A DNA stretch of 20,153 nucleotides from HyVt-443 sp964544655 (GCA_964544655.1 CAZJCM010000041.1:1-20153); one strand, 5' to 3'. Shown: positions 1-7,559, counted from the stretch's first letter. The notes: generated by a model from the sequence alone, not told the origin. Numbers and translations are program-made.

Positions 1-1436
1 ATCTGGGGGTGACCCAATTGGGGCGGGTGGAGTACGCCCTCAAGGGTGGGCTGATCTACACCGACGCTATCGACAATTCAGCCGGCGTGGACTGCTCGGA
101 CCATGAGGTGAACATCAAGATCCTGCTGGGCCAGGTGATGGCCAATGGGGAGATCACGGGTAAACAACGCAACCGGTTGCTGGTGCAGATGACGGATCCG
201 GTTGCCGCCCTGGTGCTGGCCCACAACTATGCCCAGACCCAGGCCATCAGCATGGTGGCGGCGGAGGCACATACGCGACTCTATGAGCACGCCCGTTTCA
301 TCGACTATCTGGAGCAGAAAGAGATGCTCAACCGTAGCCTTGAGGGTTTGCCCGACAGCAAGGCTATCGCAGAGCGTCAGGCGCAGAAGAAGGGGTTGAC
401 CAAACCCGAGATCGCGATCCTGCACGCCTACAGCAAGATGAACTATTACAACGCCCTGATCCAGTCGGGGATTCCGGACGATCCTTATCTGCAGTCTGAG
501 TTGAGCGATTACTTCCCGCCGGTGCTGGCCGAACGGTTCCGGGATGAGATGTTTGCCCATCGGCTGCGGCGGGAAATCATCGCCACCCATCTCACCAACA
601 GCATCGTGGACCATGTCGGTCCGGGATTCGGTTATCGGGTGCGTGAGCAGGTGGGGGCGAATGTCGCCGGCGTGACCCGGGCCTATCTCACTGCAAGCAG
701 GATATTCGCCACTGATGCCCTGTGGCGGGAGATCGAGGCCCAGGATGGCAAGGTGGTGGCCCAGGTGCAGATCCGCATGATGCAGTCGGTCGCGGAACTG
801 CTGGAGCACGCAGTGCTGTGGATATTGCGCTACCACCCCAACAACCTGGGAGTGGGGGATCTGGTCGCCTATTATCAGGAGGGGGTGGCCGGTTTGGCTG
901 AAGTGATGCCCAAGCCGTTGGCGGCGAAGGATCGATTGATTCTCAAACGGCGGGTGAAGGGCCTCACCCAAGCGGGGGTGCCGGCAGAGCTGGCACGCCG
1001 CGTGGGCGCCATGGCTCCCCTCACGGCGGCGCTGGATATCGTCGATGTGGCACGGCAGAATGGGCGTGACATCGCGCAGGTGGCATCGGTCTACTTCAAC
1101 CTCGGGGCTGTGCTCGACTTTCACTGGCTACGCAGTGAGATCGAAGGGCTGGGGGTGCAGACCCATTGGCACAACCTGGCCAAGGTGCGGCTGTTGGCGA
1201 TGCTCGATGCCCACCAGCGGGAGATCACTGCGCGTATCCTGCAGACTACCCGGCCCTATAAGGTGGCACGCAAGATGATCGACCAATGGATCGAGGCGAA
1301 CCGCTACGCCTTCGATCGTCATCAAGAGATGATCGAGGAACTGAAGGCGCGAACGTCCGTCGATTTCGCCATGCTGTCGGTGGTGGTTGCCAGTGCCGAC
1401 AGCCTGCGGGTTACCGGGCAGGGGCAGCTGGTGTGA
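1..1436 (+). CDS. NAD-specific glutamate dehydrogenase, large (about 180 kDa) type, C-terminal part
   Basis: This is the 3' part of a gene that begins left of the window; the frame is open from base 3 and ends at TGA 1434-1436, giving about 478 residues. The stretch TDAIDNSAGVDCSDHEVN near its start is a hallmark of the large NAD-dependent glutamate dehydrogenases, which deaminate L-glutamate to 2-oxoglutarate with NAD+ in the cytoplasm. The full family protein is about 1600 residues, so roughly the last 30% is present: the end of the catalytic domain and the helical C-terminal domain. The apparent GTG at base 9 is internal, not a start. The last 26 bp overlap the 3' end of the convergent Sel1-like gene. 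The family call is very secure; the regulation cannot be seen here. Confidence 0.95.
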   Translation, partial: LGVTQLGRVEYALKGGLIYTDAIDNSAGVDCSDHEVNIKILLGQVMANGEITGKQRNRLLVQMTDPVAALVLAHNYAQTQAISMVAAEAHTRLYEHARFIDYLEQKEMLNRSLEGLPDSKAIAERQAQKKGLTKPEIAILHAYSKMNYYNALIQSGIPDDPYLQSELSDYFPPVLAERFRDEMFAHRLRREIIATHLTNSIVDHVGPGFGYRVREQVGANVAGVTRAYLTASRIFATDALWREIEAQDGKVVAQVQIRMMQSVAELLEHAVLWILRYHPNNLGVGDLVAYYQEGVAGLAEVMPKPLAAKDRLILKRRVKGLTQAGVPAELARRVGAMAPLTAALDIVDVARQNGRDIAQVASVYFNLGAVLDFHWLRSEIEGLGVQTHWHNLAKVRLLAMLDAHQREITARILQTTRPYKVARKMIDQWIEANRYAFDRHQEMIEELKARTSVDFAMLSVVVASADSLRVTGQGQLV

Positions 1437-1815
1437 TCCCGGCGGTGGGGCGTGGTCCAATGTTCAGCCGCTTTTTCAGGTCGGCGATCTGCCGTTCCAG
1501 GGCGGGCAGGTCGCCCGCCCGCAACATGGACGCGGCGGCGCGCTGGAACTTTGCTGCATACTGATCGCCACTGGCCATCGCCAGCCCGAACCAGACATAG
1601 GCCTGGCCATAGTCCCTGGCCGTTCCCTGTCCGTAGAGATACATGCCGGCGAGATGACCGAAGGCGCGTACGTCGCCCGCTTCTGCGGCCTCTCGAAAGC
1701 CCTGGAAGGCGGCGACATGGTCACCGGCCTGGGCTGCCGCAAAGGCCTGTTCAAACTCTGCGAGAGCTGAAGTAGATGCCAAAAAACATATGAAGAACAA
1801 TATATATCGTTTCAT
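1411..1815 (-). CDS. Exported small Sel1-like (TPR-like) repeat protein
   Basis: The product is 134 residues. Residues 1-19 form a clear signal peptide (Lys-Arg, a hydrophobic core, then ALA before EF), so it is probably periplasmic. Residues 25-95 contain helical repeats of the Sel1 type, for example LAGMYLYGQGTARDYGQA followed by YVWFGLAMASGD, whose Gly/Ala pattern is typical. Sel1 repeats usually mediate protein contacts; no catalytic motif is visible. The C-terminal tail (residues 105-134) is charged and then Pro/Ala-rich. The 3' end overlaps the last 26 bp of the convergent glutamate dehydrogenase gene. The partner is unknown. Confidence 0.8.
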   Translation of the reverse strand: MKRYILFFICFLASTSALAEFEQAFAAAQAGDHVAAFQGFREAAEAGDVRAFGHLAGMYLYGQGTARDYGQAYVWFGLAMASGDQYAAKFQRAAASMLRAGDLPALERQIADLKKRLNIGPRPTAGITPAAPAR

Positions 1816-1838
1816 TTTTCGCTCGATAGATTAGGTAT

Positions 1839-2663
1839 TCAAGGCTGCCGGTCCGTTGGGTTCTTTTTCTCCTGCTTCTGTAGCAGGGCGGCTACGGCTT
1901 CCCGGTGTTCATCGGTATGATGACACATCCCCTGGAAGCAGGCGCAGAGGTCGAGAAAGTCCGCCAGCTCCTGGCGCTGGGCTTGTTTCAACAAACGCTT
2001 GGTGAAGCGTACCGCCCCAGCTGGTTTGGCGGCGATCTGTGTGGCCAGTTCCAGGGCCTGCGGCAGCAGCTCTTCCGGCTCAACCACCGCCAGCACGAGC
2101 CCCAGTTCCAGGGCCTCGTTCGCATCGATGATGCGGCCGGTGAGAGTCAGCTCAGCGGCACGCTGATAGCCGATCAGCCGCTGCAGGAACCAGGCGCCGC
2201 CATCACCGGGGATGATTCCCAGGTTGATGAAGGTCTCCCCCAGCCTGGCCCGGCTGGAGGCGATGCGCAGGTCGCACATGCAGGCCAGATCCATGCCGGC
2301 GCCAATGGCGGGGCCGTTGATGGCGGCGATCAGAGGGATCTCGGCGTGGTGCATGGCCAGGGGGATGCGCTGAATACCATGCCGGTAATTTTCCTGGATC
2401 TGTTCGGCAGAGCCGGAAAATATTCCCTCGCGGTCATGCATCTGCTTGATGTTGCCGCCGGCGGAAAACGCCTTGCCGTCGCCGGTCATGACCAGCACCG
2501 AGACGTCGGGGCAGTGGTTGGCCCACTCGATGCAGTTGACGATGTCGTCGATCAAGTGGGTTCCGGTGAGCGCATTGCGCACGTCGTCGCGCTGGAAGAC
2601 GAGCTGTGCCACACCTGATGTCAGCTCTAGTTTGGCGTCTATTAAATTTGGAAAATCAGTCAT
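1839..2663 (-). CDS. Enoyl-CoA hydratase/isomerase (crotonase) family protein
   Basis: The product has 274 residues from the ATG at 2663. An in-frame ATG at 2747 would add 28 residues, but it overlaps the start codon of the divergent NUDIX gene and the added part does not look like the family. The crotonase fold is shown by the oxyanion-hole segments FSAGGNIKQM (residues 66-75) and NGPAIGAGMDLACMCDLRIA (116-135), and by LGIIPGDGGAWFLQRLIG (148-165). At the two usual catalytic glutamates of hydratases, Asp125 and Phe145 occur instead, and Asp154 lies in the IPGDGG loop. A classical hydratase is therefore doubtful; an isomerase or another acyl-CoA reaction is more likely. The substrate is unknown. 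About 80 bp separates it from the divergent neighbour, so promoters for both may lie there. Confidence 0.88.
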   Translation of the reverse strand: MTDFPNLIDAKLELTSGVAQLVFQRDDVRNALTGTHLIDDIVNCIEWANHCPDVSVLVMTGDGKAFSAGGNIKQMHDREGIFSGSAEQIQENYRHGIQRIPLAMHHAEIPLIAAINGPAIGAGMDLACMCDLRIASSRARLGETFINLGIIPGDGGAWFLQRLIGYQRAAELTLTGRIIDANEALELGLVLAVVEPEELLPQALELATQIAAKPAGAVRFTKRLLKQAQRQELADFLDLCACFQGMCHHTDEHREAVAALLQKQEKKNPTDRQP

Positions 2664-2745
2664 TTGGTTATCATATTTAAAGTCATATATGTGGATATTC
2701 CATGATTCCTTCAGATGATACCATGAAGGCAAAAGGAGCTGATTC

Positions 2746-4089
2746 ATGCAACACGCCGTAACCGCCGTTTTCCTGCATCAGGATGAGATCTTCATCATTC
2801 GGCGCCAGCCTCACCTGCGCGCCTTTCCCGGATATCTGGCCTTTCCCGGCGGAAAGATCGATGCGGGGGATGAGGCTTGTGCCCCCTCTCATCCCCTGGT
2901 TGCCGATTTTCCCCCGGAGCATCTTGGCGCCCTTTGCCGGGAATTGAACGAAGAGCTTGGCTTCGATTTGGCACAGGCCCTGGCTGGAAATCAGGTGCTT
3001 GCCGTGCAGCCGATGGGGACTGCTGTGACGCCTGCTTTCGAGCCGTATCGTTTCTCCGCTCACCATTTTGCCATTCGGTTGCACCAGCGGCCCCATTTCG
3101 AGATCGATGAAAACGAGATTGGCTGGTCCGGCTGGATGCACCCGGAGCGGATCTGGGCACAATATGAAAATGGCGAGGCGTTGATGGTGGTGCCCACCAT
3201 GAATCTGATCAGGGCCCTGGCGGAGGGCTGGTCCGGTGGTGCGGTGCAACCTTTCAATCTGGAATATGACCAGGAACGGGAACTCCCGCTGCTGGAACTG
3301 GTGCGGGGTGTGGGGATGATTCCCGTGCCCTCCGACACCCTGCCACCGGCCCGTTTCACCAACGCCCTGCTACTGGGGGATGCCGGCAGCGGATATTGCC
3401 TGGTGGACCCGTCACCAAAGGATGAGACCTCTTATCGGCGGTTGCGCCGGACCCTGCAGCGGCGGCGGCCGGATCTCCTGCTGGTGACCCACCACCACCG
3501 CGATCATCATCAACAGGCCCCCAGACTGGCCAGGGAACTGGAGATACCCCTCTGCTGCTCCCGTATTACCCGGCAGCGGCTGCTGGCAGATTTCGGTGAT
3601 GATTATCTGACCGGCATCAGGGTGCGTGAACTGGAGGATGGTGAGCGGCTCACCCGCTGGCTGGGGAGGGAGATTCTCTGTCACGCCCTGCCTGGCCATG
3701 ATGATGGTATGCTCGGACTGGCGCCAGAGGATCTCTCCTGGTTCTTCGTCAGTGATTTGGCACAGACCCAGGGCAGCGTGGTGATTCCGGAGCCCGAGGG
3801 TGACATGCGGGCCTATTTCGACTCTCTCGAGCGGGTCATCGGCCTCTCGCCCAAGGTCGTGATTCCGTCCCATGGCATGCCTGCCGGTGGCACCTGGCTG
3901 CTATGGCAGACCCTCCGTCACCGGCAGCAGCGGGAGACGCAGATTCGCCTGCTGCAGCAGGAGGGGATGTCATTGCATGAGATGGTGGCGCAGATCTATC
4001 CTGGGCTGGATGATGGACTGCTGCCGCTGGCACTGCAGAATGTCCGCCAGCATCTGAAAAAGCTGGACGCTGACGGGAGTGCGCCATAA
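2746..4089 (+). CDS. NUDIX hydrolase fused to a metallo-beta-lactamase-fold hydrolase
   Basis: The protein is 447 residues with two enzyme domains. Residues 1-150 are NUDIX: FPGGKIDAGDE at 33-43, then RELNEELGF at 65-73. Compared with the standard NUDIX box, about 13 extra residues separate the GG half from the REUXEEXGU half. Residues 200-390 are a metallo-beta-lactamase fold with the metal motif HHHRDH (HxHxDH), followed by LPGHDDGML, a VSD segment and PSHGMP, giving the expected later His/Asp ligands. The C-terminal helical tail (VAQIYPGLDDGLLPLALQNVRQHL) resembles the LACTB2/RNase Z-like branch. A good ribosome site (AAGGAG, 2733-2738) precedes the ATG. It probably hydrolyses a nucleotide or CoA-type pyrophosphate and a second ester or phosphodiester, but the substrates are not known. 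Confidence 0.9.
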   Translation: MQHAVTAVFLHQDEIFIIRRQPHLRAFPGYLAFPGGKIDAGDEACAPSHPLVADFPPEHLGALCRELNEELGFDLAQALAGNQVLAVQPMGTAVTPAFEPYRFSAHHFAIRLHQRPHFEIDENEIGWSGWMHPERIWAQYENGEALMVVPTMNLIRALAEGWSGGAVQPFNLEYDQERELPLLELVRGVGMIPVPSDTLPPARFTNALLLGDAGSGYCLVDPSPKDETSYRRLRRTLQRRRPDLLLVTHHHRDHHQQAPRLARELEIPLCCSRITRQRLLADFGDDYLTGIRVRELEDGERLTRWLGREILCHALPGHDDGMLGLAPEDLSWFFVSDLAQTQGSVVIPEPEGDMRAYFDSLERVIGLSPKVVIPSHGMPAGGTWLLWQTLRHRQQRETQIRLLQQEGMSLHEMVAQIYPGLDDGLLPLALQNVRQHLKKLDADGSAP

Positions 4090-4176
4090 GGGTCGCGGAT
4101 GCGATTACATTTCTGTGCCTTAAAGCCGTGCTGAGTGTAAAATGCGCCCCATCTTTGCCTGGGAGGAGCACCTCTT

Positions 4177-4551
4177 TTGATCCAGACCCTTTCCATTGCC
4201 GCCGGTGGCGCCGTGGGCGCCGTGCTCCGCTACTGGGTATCCATCGGGGTCTATGGCATGCTGGGCCGGGGGTTTCCCTACGGCACTTTGGCGGTGAATG
4301 TGCTCGGTTCTTTGTCGATGGGTCTGTTGTATGTCCTGTTTCTGGAGCGCATGACCGTTGCACCGGAGGTGCGTGGTGCCATTCTGATCGGCTTGCTGGG
4401 TGCTTTCACCACCTTTTCCACCTTCTCCATCGAGACCCTGAACCTGATCGAGCAGGCAGATTATCTGAAAGCGCTGTTGAATGTAGTGATATCGGTCTTG
4501 GCCTGCCTGGGTGCGGTATGGGCCGGAGTGGTGATTGGGAGAGAGCTATGA
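4177..4551 (+). CDS. crcB: Fluoride channel CrcB/Fluc
   Basis: This 124-residue inner-membrane protein has four hydrophobic segments. Family motifs are present in order: GGAVGAVLRY (residues 10-19), GTLAVNVLGS with the pore Asn41, and GLLGAFTTFSTFS (72-84) with the phenylalanines that line the fluoride path. CrcB works as an antiparallel dimer that exports F- when the cytoplasm acidifies it. The start is a TTG at 4177; the GGAGGAG run at 4162-4168 lies 8 nt upstream and supports it. The stop overlaps the next ATG by 4 bp (ATGA), so it is translationally coupled to the DUF190 gene. No fluoride riboswitch is recognisable in the 87 bp upstream. Confidence 0.95.
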   Translation: MIQTLSIAAGGAVGAVLRYWVSIGVYGMLGRGFPYGTLAVNVLGSLSMGLLYVLFLERMTVAPEVRGAILIGLLGAFTTFSTFSIETLNLIEQADYLKALLNVVISVLACLGAVWAGVVIGREL

Positions 4552-4859
4552 AGCAGGCACAGGTTACCATGGTACGTATCTACCTCACCGAGGGGCGGCA
4601 CCAGTTTCAACAGCTCATGGGGCTGCTGCATGATGTTGAAAAGGTGTGTGGTGTGACCGCCTTTCGCGGCATCTCCGGCTTTGGCAAGAGTGGTGAGGTT
4701 CACTCTTCGACCCTGCTGGACATGTCTCTCGATCTGCCCCTGGTACTGGAGTTCTTCGACCGGCCGGACAAGGTGGCACGGGTGTTGGAAGATCTGAACG
4801 AAATCATACAACCGGGCCACATCGTCAGCTGGCCCGCCTTTGTCAACAGTGGTGAATAG
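4548..4859 (+). CDS. DUF190 (PII-like) protein
   Basis: The 103-residue cytoplasmic protein belongs to DUF190. The ferredoxin-like PII-type pattern is visible as VRIYLTEG (9-16), then GVTAFRGISGFGKSGEVHSS (35-54), then LPLVLEFFDRPDKVARVL (63-80). The family commonly follows crcB, and these proteins are thought to be trimeric nucleotide-binding regulators like PII; the ligand here is unknown. The chosen ATG at 4548 overlaps the crcB stop. The same frame stays open upstream through crcB, but that longer reading has no family match and no ribosome site of its own. serS begins 3 nt after the stop, so the three genes form one operon. Confidence 0.9.
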   Translation: MKQAQVTMVRIYLTEGRHQFQQLMGLLHDVEKVCGVTAFRGISGFGKSGEVHSSTLLDMSLDLPLVLEFFDRPDKVARVLEDLNEIIQPGHIVSWPAFVNSGE

Positions 4860-4862
4860 AAC

Positions 4863-6140
4863 ATGCTCGATCCCCGATTGCTGAGAAACGAACTGGAACA
4901 GACCGCGGCCAAACTGGAACGGCGCGGCCTGCGGCTGGATGTGGCGCGCATCGCCGAGTTGGAGTCCCGGCGCAAGGCGCTGCAGGTGGAGGCGCAGGAG
5001 TTGCAGAACCAGCGTAACAGCCGCTCCAAGGCGATCGGCAAAGCGAAGGCGGCGGGAGAGGATATACAACCCCTGCTGGATGAGGTTGCAGGCCTGGGAG
5101 AGAGACTGAAGCAGTCTGAAGAGGAGTTGGCCCAGGTGCAGGAGGCGCTGAAGGAGATCATCCTGGCGATCCCCAATATCCCCCATGCCGATGTGCCTGA
5201 CGGCAACGATGAAGCGGACAACCGGGAAGAGCGCCGCTGGGGTGAGCCGCCGGTGTTCGATTTCACTGCCAAGGATCATGTCGATCTGGGTGTCGCTGGC
5301 GGCTGGATGGACTTCGAGACGGCAGCCAAACTGACCGGCTCCCGCTTCGTCACCCTGCAGGGCCCGATGGCCCGTCTGCACCGGGCCCTGGCCCAGTTCA
5401 TGCTCGATACCCATACGGCGGAGCACGGCTATACCGAGACCTACGTGCCTTATCTGGTCAATGCGGACAGCCTGCGTGGCACCGGTCAGCTGCCTAAGTT
5501 CGAGGAGGATCTGTTCAAGCTCTCCGGAGAGTTGAGTTACTATCTGATCCCCACCGCTGAAGTGCCGGTGACCAATCTGGTGCGTGACGAGATCCTGGAA
5601 GCGGATGACCTGCCGCGCCGCTGGGTGGCACAGACCCCCTGTTTTCGCAGTGAGGCGGGCTCCTATGGTAGGGACACCCGGGGCATGATCCGCCAGCATC
5701 AGTTCGAAAAGGTGGAGATGGTGCAGGTCGTGCGCCCAGCTGACTCTTATCAGGCGCTGGAGGCGCTGACCGGACATGCGGAGAATATCCTGCAGAAACT
5801 GCAGTTGCCTTATCGCGTAGTGACCCTGTGTGCCGGTGACCTGGGCTTCTCTGCCGCCAAGACCTACGATCTGGAGGTGTGGCTGCCAGGGCAGAATGCC
5901 TACCGCGAGATCTCATCCTGCTCCAACTTCGAGGATTTCCAGGCCCGCCGGCTGCAGGCCCGCTGGCGCAACCCGGAAACCGGCAAGCCGGAACTGGTGC
6001 ATACCCTCAACGGCTCAGGACTGGCCGTGGGCCGGGCGCTGGTGGCAGTGGTGGAGAACTATCAGCAGGCGGATGGATCGATCCGGGTGCCGGATGTACT
6101 GAAGCCCTATATGGGCGGTGTGGAAGTGCTGAAGCCCTGA
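4863..6140 (+). CDS. serS: Seryl-tRNA synthetase
   Basis: The 425-residue class II aminoacyl-tRNA synthetase joins serine to tRNA-Ser (and tRNA-Sec where present) in the cytoplasm. Residues 1-105 form the long antiparallel coiled-coil arm that grips the variable arm of tRNA-Ser. The catalytic core has the TAE serine-specificity motif (231-233), motif 2 FRSEAGSYGRDTRGMIRQHQ (261-280) and motif 3 GSGLAVGRALVAVVENY (384-400). The length is normal for bacteria and nothing is missing. It is the last gene of crcB-DUF190-serS. A tRNA-Ser(UGA), one of its substrates, lies 1.3 kb downstream at 7469-7559. Confidence 0.98.
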   Translation: MLDPRLLRNELEQTAAKLERRGLRLDVARIAELESRRKALQVEAQELQNQRNSRSKAIGKAKAAGEDIQPLLDEVAGLGERLKQSEEELAQVQEALKEIILAIPNIPHADVPDGNDEADNREERRWGEPPVFDFTAKDHVDLGVAGGWMDFETAAKLTGSRFVTLQGPMARLHRALAQFMLDTHTAEHGYTETYVPYLVNADSLRGTGQLPKFEEDLFKLSGELSYYLIPTAEVPVTNLVRDEILEADDLPRRWVAQTPCFRSEAGSYGRDTRGMIRQHQFEKVEMVQVVRPADSYQALEALTGHAENILQKLQLPYRVVTLCAGDLGFSAAKTYDLEVWLPGQNAYREISSCSNFEDFQARRLQARWRNPETGKPELVHTLNGSGLAVGRALVAVVENYQQADGSIRVPDVLKPYMGGVEVLKP

Positions 6141-6154
6141 AAGTTGATGGGGTT

Positions 6155-6224
6155 GGAGTCACGCTGTGGCAGAAGTGTGTGAATAGCACGAATCTCAGAC
6201 AGCGCGACTCCGGCCCCCTTGATT
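6155..6224 (+). terminator. Candidate terminator after serS (long inverted repeat)
   Basis: Two 13-nt arms, GGAGTCACGCTGT (6155-6167) and ACAGCGCGACTCC (6199-6211), are complementary at 12 of 13 positions and enclose a 31-nt loop. On the plus strand a short C/T run with TTTTT follows. The repeat lies between the convergent ends of serS and the small membrane-protein gene. The loop is long for a Rho-independent terminator, so the role is tentative. Confidence 0.35.
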
Positions 6225-6270
6225 TTTACTGGCCAGGGCGTCGGGCATAGCCGGCCCCGGTACAGCCGCG

Positions 6271-6453
6271 TCACCTGACCAGTATCACCAGCAACACGAT
6301 AAACCCCACCACTGCCAACAGGGGCAGCAGTGCGCCCTGCCATTCACCGGGCTCGGCTTTGCGTGTCTCTTTCATCATCCGTCTTGCCTGGGGCCATAGC
6401 ACCAGAACCATCGCCCCCAGCAGCAGGGCGGAGCCGATTTTCATCCAATCCAT
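6271..6453 (-). CDS. Small hypothetical membrane protein (60 aa)
   Basis: From the ATG at 6453 the product has 60 residues with two hydrophobic segments: about 6-19 (IGSALLLGAMVLVLW) and about 41-59 (ALLPLLAVVGFIVLLVILV). They are joined by a basic loop (ARRMMKETRK), which should face the cytoplasm by the positive-inside rule. A ribosome site (GAGG) lies 8 nt upstream of 6453, so the longer reading from 6510 is not favoured. The gene lies downstream of the BI-1 gene on the same strand, separated from it by a hairpin. I do not recognise a named family. Confidence 0.7.
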   Translation of the reverse strand: MDWMKIGSALLLGAMVLVLWPQARRMMKETRKAEPGEWQGALLPLLAVVGFIVLLVILVR

Positions 6454-6505
6454 CGAATAAACCTCATAAATTGCCACGAGGGCGGGTGGGATGGGCGCAA
6501 TACAA

Positions 6506-6535
6506 CACAAACCCCGGCTTAACAGGGGTTTGGTG
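6506..6535 (-). terminator. Strong hairpin between the BI-1 gene and the small membrane gene
   Basis: CAAACCCC (6508-6515) and GGGGTTTG (6525-6532) form a perfect 8-bp stem with a 9-nt loop, and the flanks can extend it with one bulge. On the minus strand it lies 27 bp past the BI-1 stop codon and upstream of the small membrane gene. It could end or attenuate transcription. The following bases (TGTTGTATTG) are only moderately U-rich, so this is a plausible but not classical terminator. Confidence 0.5.
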
Positions 6536-6558
6536 TCAGATCAGAACAGTTGCCGTGA

Positions 6559-7227
6559 TCAGTCGTCGCTGCCAAACACTCCCAATATCTGCAACAGACT
6601 GATGAAGATGTTGTAGATATTCAGGTACAGGCTGACGGTCATCACGATATAGTTCGTCTCGCCGCCATGGATCATGCGGCTGGTATCGTACAGAATGAAA
6701 CCGCTCATGATCATGATCACGATGGCGGATATGGCCAGGGACAAGGCCGGCATATTCAGGAATATGTTGGCCAGGGCTGCCACCAGTACCATCAGCAGGC
6801 CGGCAATCAGAAAGCCGCCCATGAAGCTGAAATCCTTACGGCTGGTCAGGGCATAGCCGGATAACCCCAGGAAGATCACGCCGGTACCGCCAAACGCGGT
6901 GGCTACGATCTGTGGGCCGTTGGGCATCGCCAGATAATAGGAAAGCAGCGGGCCGAGGCCAAATCCCAACAGGCCGGTAATGGCAAATACCACCCACAGA
7001 CCGGATGCCGAATTGGCCGTGCGTGGCAGTACCAGCCAGATCAGCAGCATGGCGCCGCCTGCGCTCAGCAGGTAGGTCATTGGAGGCGTCTGCACCACAA
7101 CTGAGACCGCAGCCATCAAAGCGCTGAACAACATGGTTGCTGACAGCAGCATGTAGGTGTTTTTCAGTACCTTGTTGACCTCGACCCCCTGGGCCGGGCG
7201 GGCAACGGAATAATCTAGTCGATTCAT
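6559..7227 (-). CDS. BI-1/YccA family multi-pass membrane protein
   Basis: The 222-residue protein has an N-terminal cytoplasmic stretch (SVARPAQGVEVNKVLKNTY) and then seven hydrophobic segments, the layout of the Bax inhibitor-1/YccA/TMBIM family. The conserved late segment SGFILYDTSRMIHGGETNYI and the following SLYLNIYNIFISLLQILG are diagnostic. In E. coli, YccA binds the FtsH-HflKC protease complex and protects membrane proteins such as SecY from degradation; some family members act as calcium leaks. Start at 7227 is preceded by AGGAG at a usable distance. It is transcribed away from the tRNA-Ser gene. From memory, yccA also lies next to a tRNA-Ser(UGA) gene in E. coli. Confidence 0.93.
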   Translation of the reverse strand: MNRLDYSVARPAQGVEVNKVLKNTYMLLSATMLFSALMAAVSVVVQTPPMTYLLSAGGAMLLIWLVLPRTANSASGLWVVFAITGLLGFGLGPLLSYYLAMPNGPQIVATAFGGTGVIFLGLSGYALTSRKDFSFMGGFLIAGLLMVLVAALANIFLNMPALSLAISAIVIMIMSGFILYDTSRMIHGGETNYIVMTVSLYLNIYNIFISLLQILGVFGSDD

Positions 7228-7468
7228 ACAGTTGTTATCTCCTCATTGGGTAATTGGATGCTACTGACAATATGACTGTCCAGCGTTCGATTGGTTCCTC
7301 AGCATACTTAAATGAGGAAAAAGGTCAACAATTCAAGAGGAGGTGTGAATATGAATGTCTGCCTCCATGAGAGCCGACCCTGAATGCCCCATGAAATCGG
7401 ATCTTCTCCCGGACACCGGTGAAGGACTGGAAACAGCGGGATTGTTTCGTTATGCTTCGCACCTTCAC

Positions 7469-7559
7469 GGAGAGGTGGCTGAGCGGTCGAAAGCGGCGGT
7501 CTTGAAAACCGTTGAGGGTTTGTAGCCCTCCCAGGGTTCGAATCCCTGCCTCTCCGCCA
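7469..7559 (+). tRNA. tRNA-Ser (UGA anticodon)
   Basis: The 91-nt gene folds as a class II tRNA. Acceptor arms are GGAGAGG (7469-7475) and CCTCTCC (7549-7555), followed by discriminator G and an encoded CCA (7557-7559). The anticodon loop CTTGAAA carries TGA at 7503-7505, reading UCA-type serine codons. A long variable arm sits between the anticodon stem and the T arm (GGTTCGAATCC), as expected for tRNA-Ser. A TATGCT at 7451-7456 may be its -10 box. The accessory, IS-rich block begins right after its 3' end. Confidence 0.97.

Noticed and set aside
78..1124. 348-codon antisense frame inside the glutamate dehydrogenase gene
   Set aside because: Rich in His, Arg and Leu as expected from the reverse strand of a high-GC gene; no motifs.
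4090..4176. Fluoride riboswitch upstream of crcB
   Set aside because: I looked for the conserved riboswitch core and did not find it; the leader is only 87 bp.
4128..4547. Long upstream extension of the DUF190 frame to 243 residues
   Set aside because: It runs through crcB in another frame, shows no family features and has no ribosome site; DUF190 starts at 4548.
4461..5777. 438-codon antisense frame across DUF190 and serS
   Set aside because: Shadow of two well-supported genes; low-complexity composition and no domain.
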